Source: Bufo bufo (lineage: Eukaryota > Chordata > Amphibia > Anura > Bufonidae). From it: 64,000 nucleotides of DNA. The notes under the pieces were generated by a model that saw nothing but the letters and a program-made list of their open reading frames with translations, did no database searches and was not told where the DNA came from. Position numbers and translations under genes: made by a program. The DNA is taken from the NCBI RefSeq assembly GCF_905171765.1, contig NC_053391.1, forward strand, positions 189,110,559 through 189,174,558, written 5' to 3'. This document shows, piece after piece, positions 63,371 through 64,000 of the stretch (position 1 is the first letter of the stretch; each line of letters begins with the position of its first letter).

Positions 63371-64000
63371 TATATCTAGGCCTGACAACCACACAATGTA
63401 TTGAAGCGCAGATCACACAATTCACTGATTACACTGTTGACAGCAAAAATGTGGCTAGATTATGGGAGAAAAATTGTTTTCTGTATTAATTTTTCTTTCC
63501 CCTATATCTAGGCCTGACAACCACACAATGCATTGAAGCGCAGATCACACAATTCACGGATTACACCGTTGACAGCAAAAATGTGGACAGATTATGGGAG
63601 AAAAATAGTTTTCTGTATTTTACATTTTTTCCCTATATCTAGGCCTGACAACCACACAATGTATTGAAGCTCAGATCACACAATTCACGGATTACACCGT
63701 TGACAGCAAAAATGTGGCTAGATTATGGGAGAAAAATTGTTTTCTGTATTAATTTTTCTTTCCCCTATATCTAGGCCTGACAACCACACAATGCATTGAA
63801 GCGCAGATCACACAATTCACGGATTACACCGTTGACAGCATAAATTTGGATTATGGGGACAAAAATATTATTTTCACTAATATTCTTCCTATCTCTTCCA
63901 CTGACACACAGAAGGTATTGGAATCTGCGGTACAGATACTGTTTTCTGATGTAGTTTTTATTTAAATTTTTCCCTATATCTAGGCCTGACAACCACACAA
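63371..64000. repeat. ~132-bp tandem array, continuing past the window
   Basis: TAGGCCTGACAACCACACAA begins units near 63377, 63508, 63640, 63772 and 63980. Each holds CAGATCACACAATTCAC and GATTACACNGTTGACAGC. The last interval contains an extra piece of the 95-bp repeat, so the two arrays are interleaved. Confidence 0.9.

Larger units (their letters stand above)
55967..64000 (-). mobile_element. Large hAT element running off the window
   Basis: The left terminus resembles TAGTGATGATCGAGCACC (about 55968), close to the TAGTGATGAGCG end of the hAT MITE at 47985. It encloses 3' arrays (56520-59790), an 18S-derived segment (56641-57238), a duplicated 605-bp block with a MITE, transposase remnants (59905-63090, minus strand) and 5' arrays (63110-64000). 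The other end lies outside the window, so no target duplication can be checked. Assigning the whole block to a single element is inference from layout. Confidence 0.6.

Overview
The window is a vertebrate nuclear repeat landscape, most likely from an anuran amphibian with a large genome. I see no host protein-coding gene, tRNA gene, CRISPR array or bacterial signature. The organism call is inference from the repeats: L1/Tx1-type LINEs with an RRM-containing ORF1, a chromodomain Ty3/gypsy element, Penelope-like elements with a GIY-YIG domain, many TTAA-flanked MITEs of Kolobok/T2 style, two Tc1/mariner lineages, BED-finger hAT elements and a piggyBac with a C-terminal Cys-rich finger.

Layout. 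1-3.9 kb: a decayed piggyBac on the minus strand with long subterminal repeats. 4.5-7.1 kb: a tandem duplication, the N-terminal part of a hAT transposase and a 112-bp higher-order repeat. 8.7-11.9 kb: a DD34E Tc1 element holding a 1.5-kb hAT-type insertion, which itself carries a LINE 3' end and a minisatellite. 12.1-14.0 kb: TTAA MITEs, one of them holding a foldback insertion. 14.7-24.5 kb: a non-autonomous LTR element whose 5' LTR was entered by a Helitron-like element (itself holding a MITE) and by a 5.3-kb chromovirus with near-identical LTRs. 25.1-26.0 kb: MITEs. 26.4-40.7 kb: an old L1 (L1-A) with a 14-bp target duplication, interrupted by an intact DD37E Tc1/mariner, by three solo LTRs, and by a younger nearly full-length L1 (L1-B) sitting inside one of those LTRs. 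40.9-41.9 kb: a 985-bp near-perfect palindrome flanked by TTAA. 43.2-46.2 kb, resuming at 55.2 kb: two Penelope-like copies in inverted orientation; the second is split by a 9-kb hAT element (46.2-55.2 kb). 56.0-64.0 kb: another hAT, whose 3' flank contains two fragments of 18S ribosomal RNA sequence and large tandem arrays.

How the parts relate. Insertion order can be read from target-site duplications, since each nested element splits an older one cleanly. The only gene products that look intact are the DD37E transposase (28919-29935) and L1-B ORF1p (31052-31885). L1-B ORF2 has one frameshift and one stop. All other transposase or polymerase genes are broken. Three BED-type hAT copies share a layout: transposase on the minus strand with long tandem arrays on its 5' side and, in two of them, also on its 3' side. 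The points most worth following up are the ribosomal RNA capture in the last hAT, the self-priming signature of the chromovirus, the intact DD37E element and the inverted Penelope pair with its paralogous empty site.
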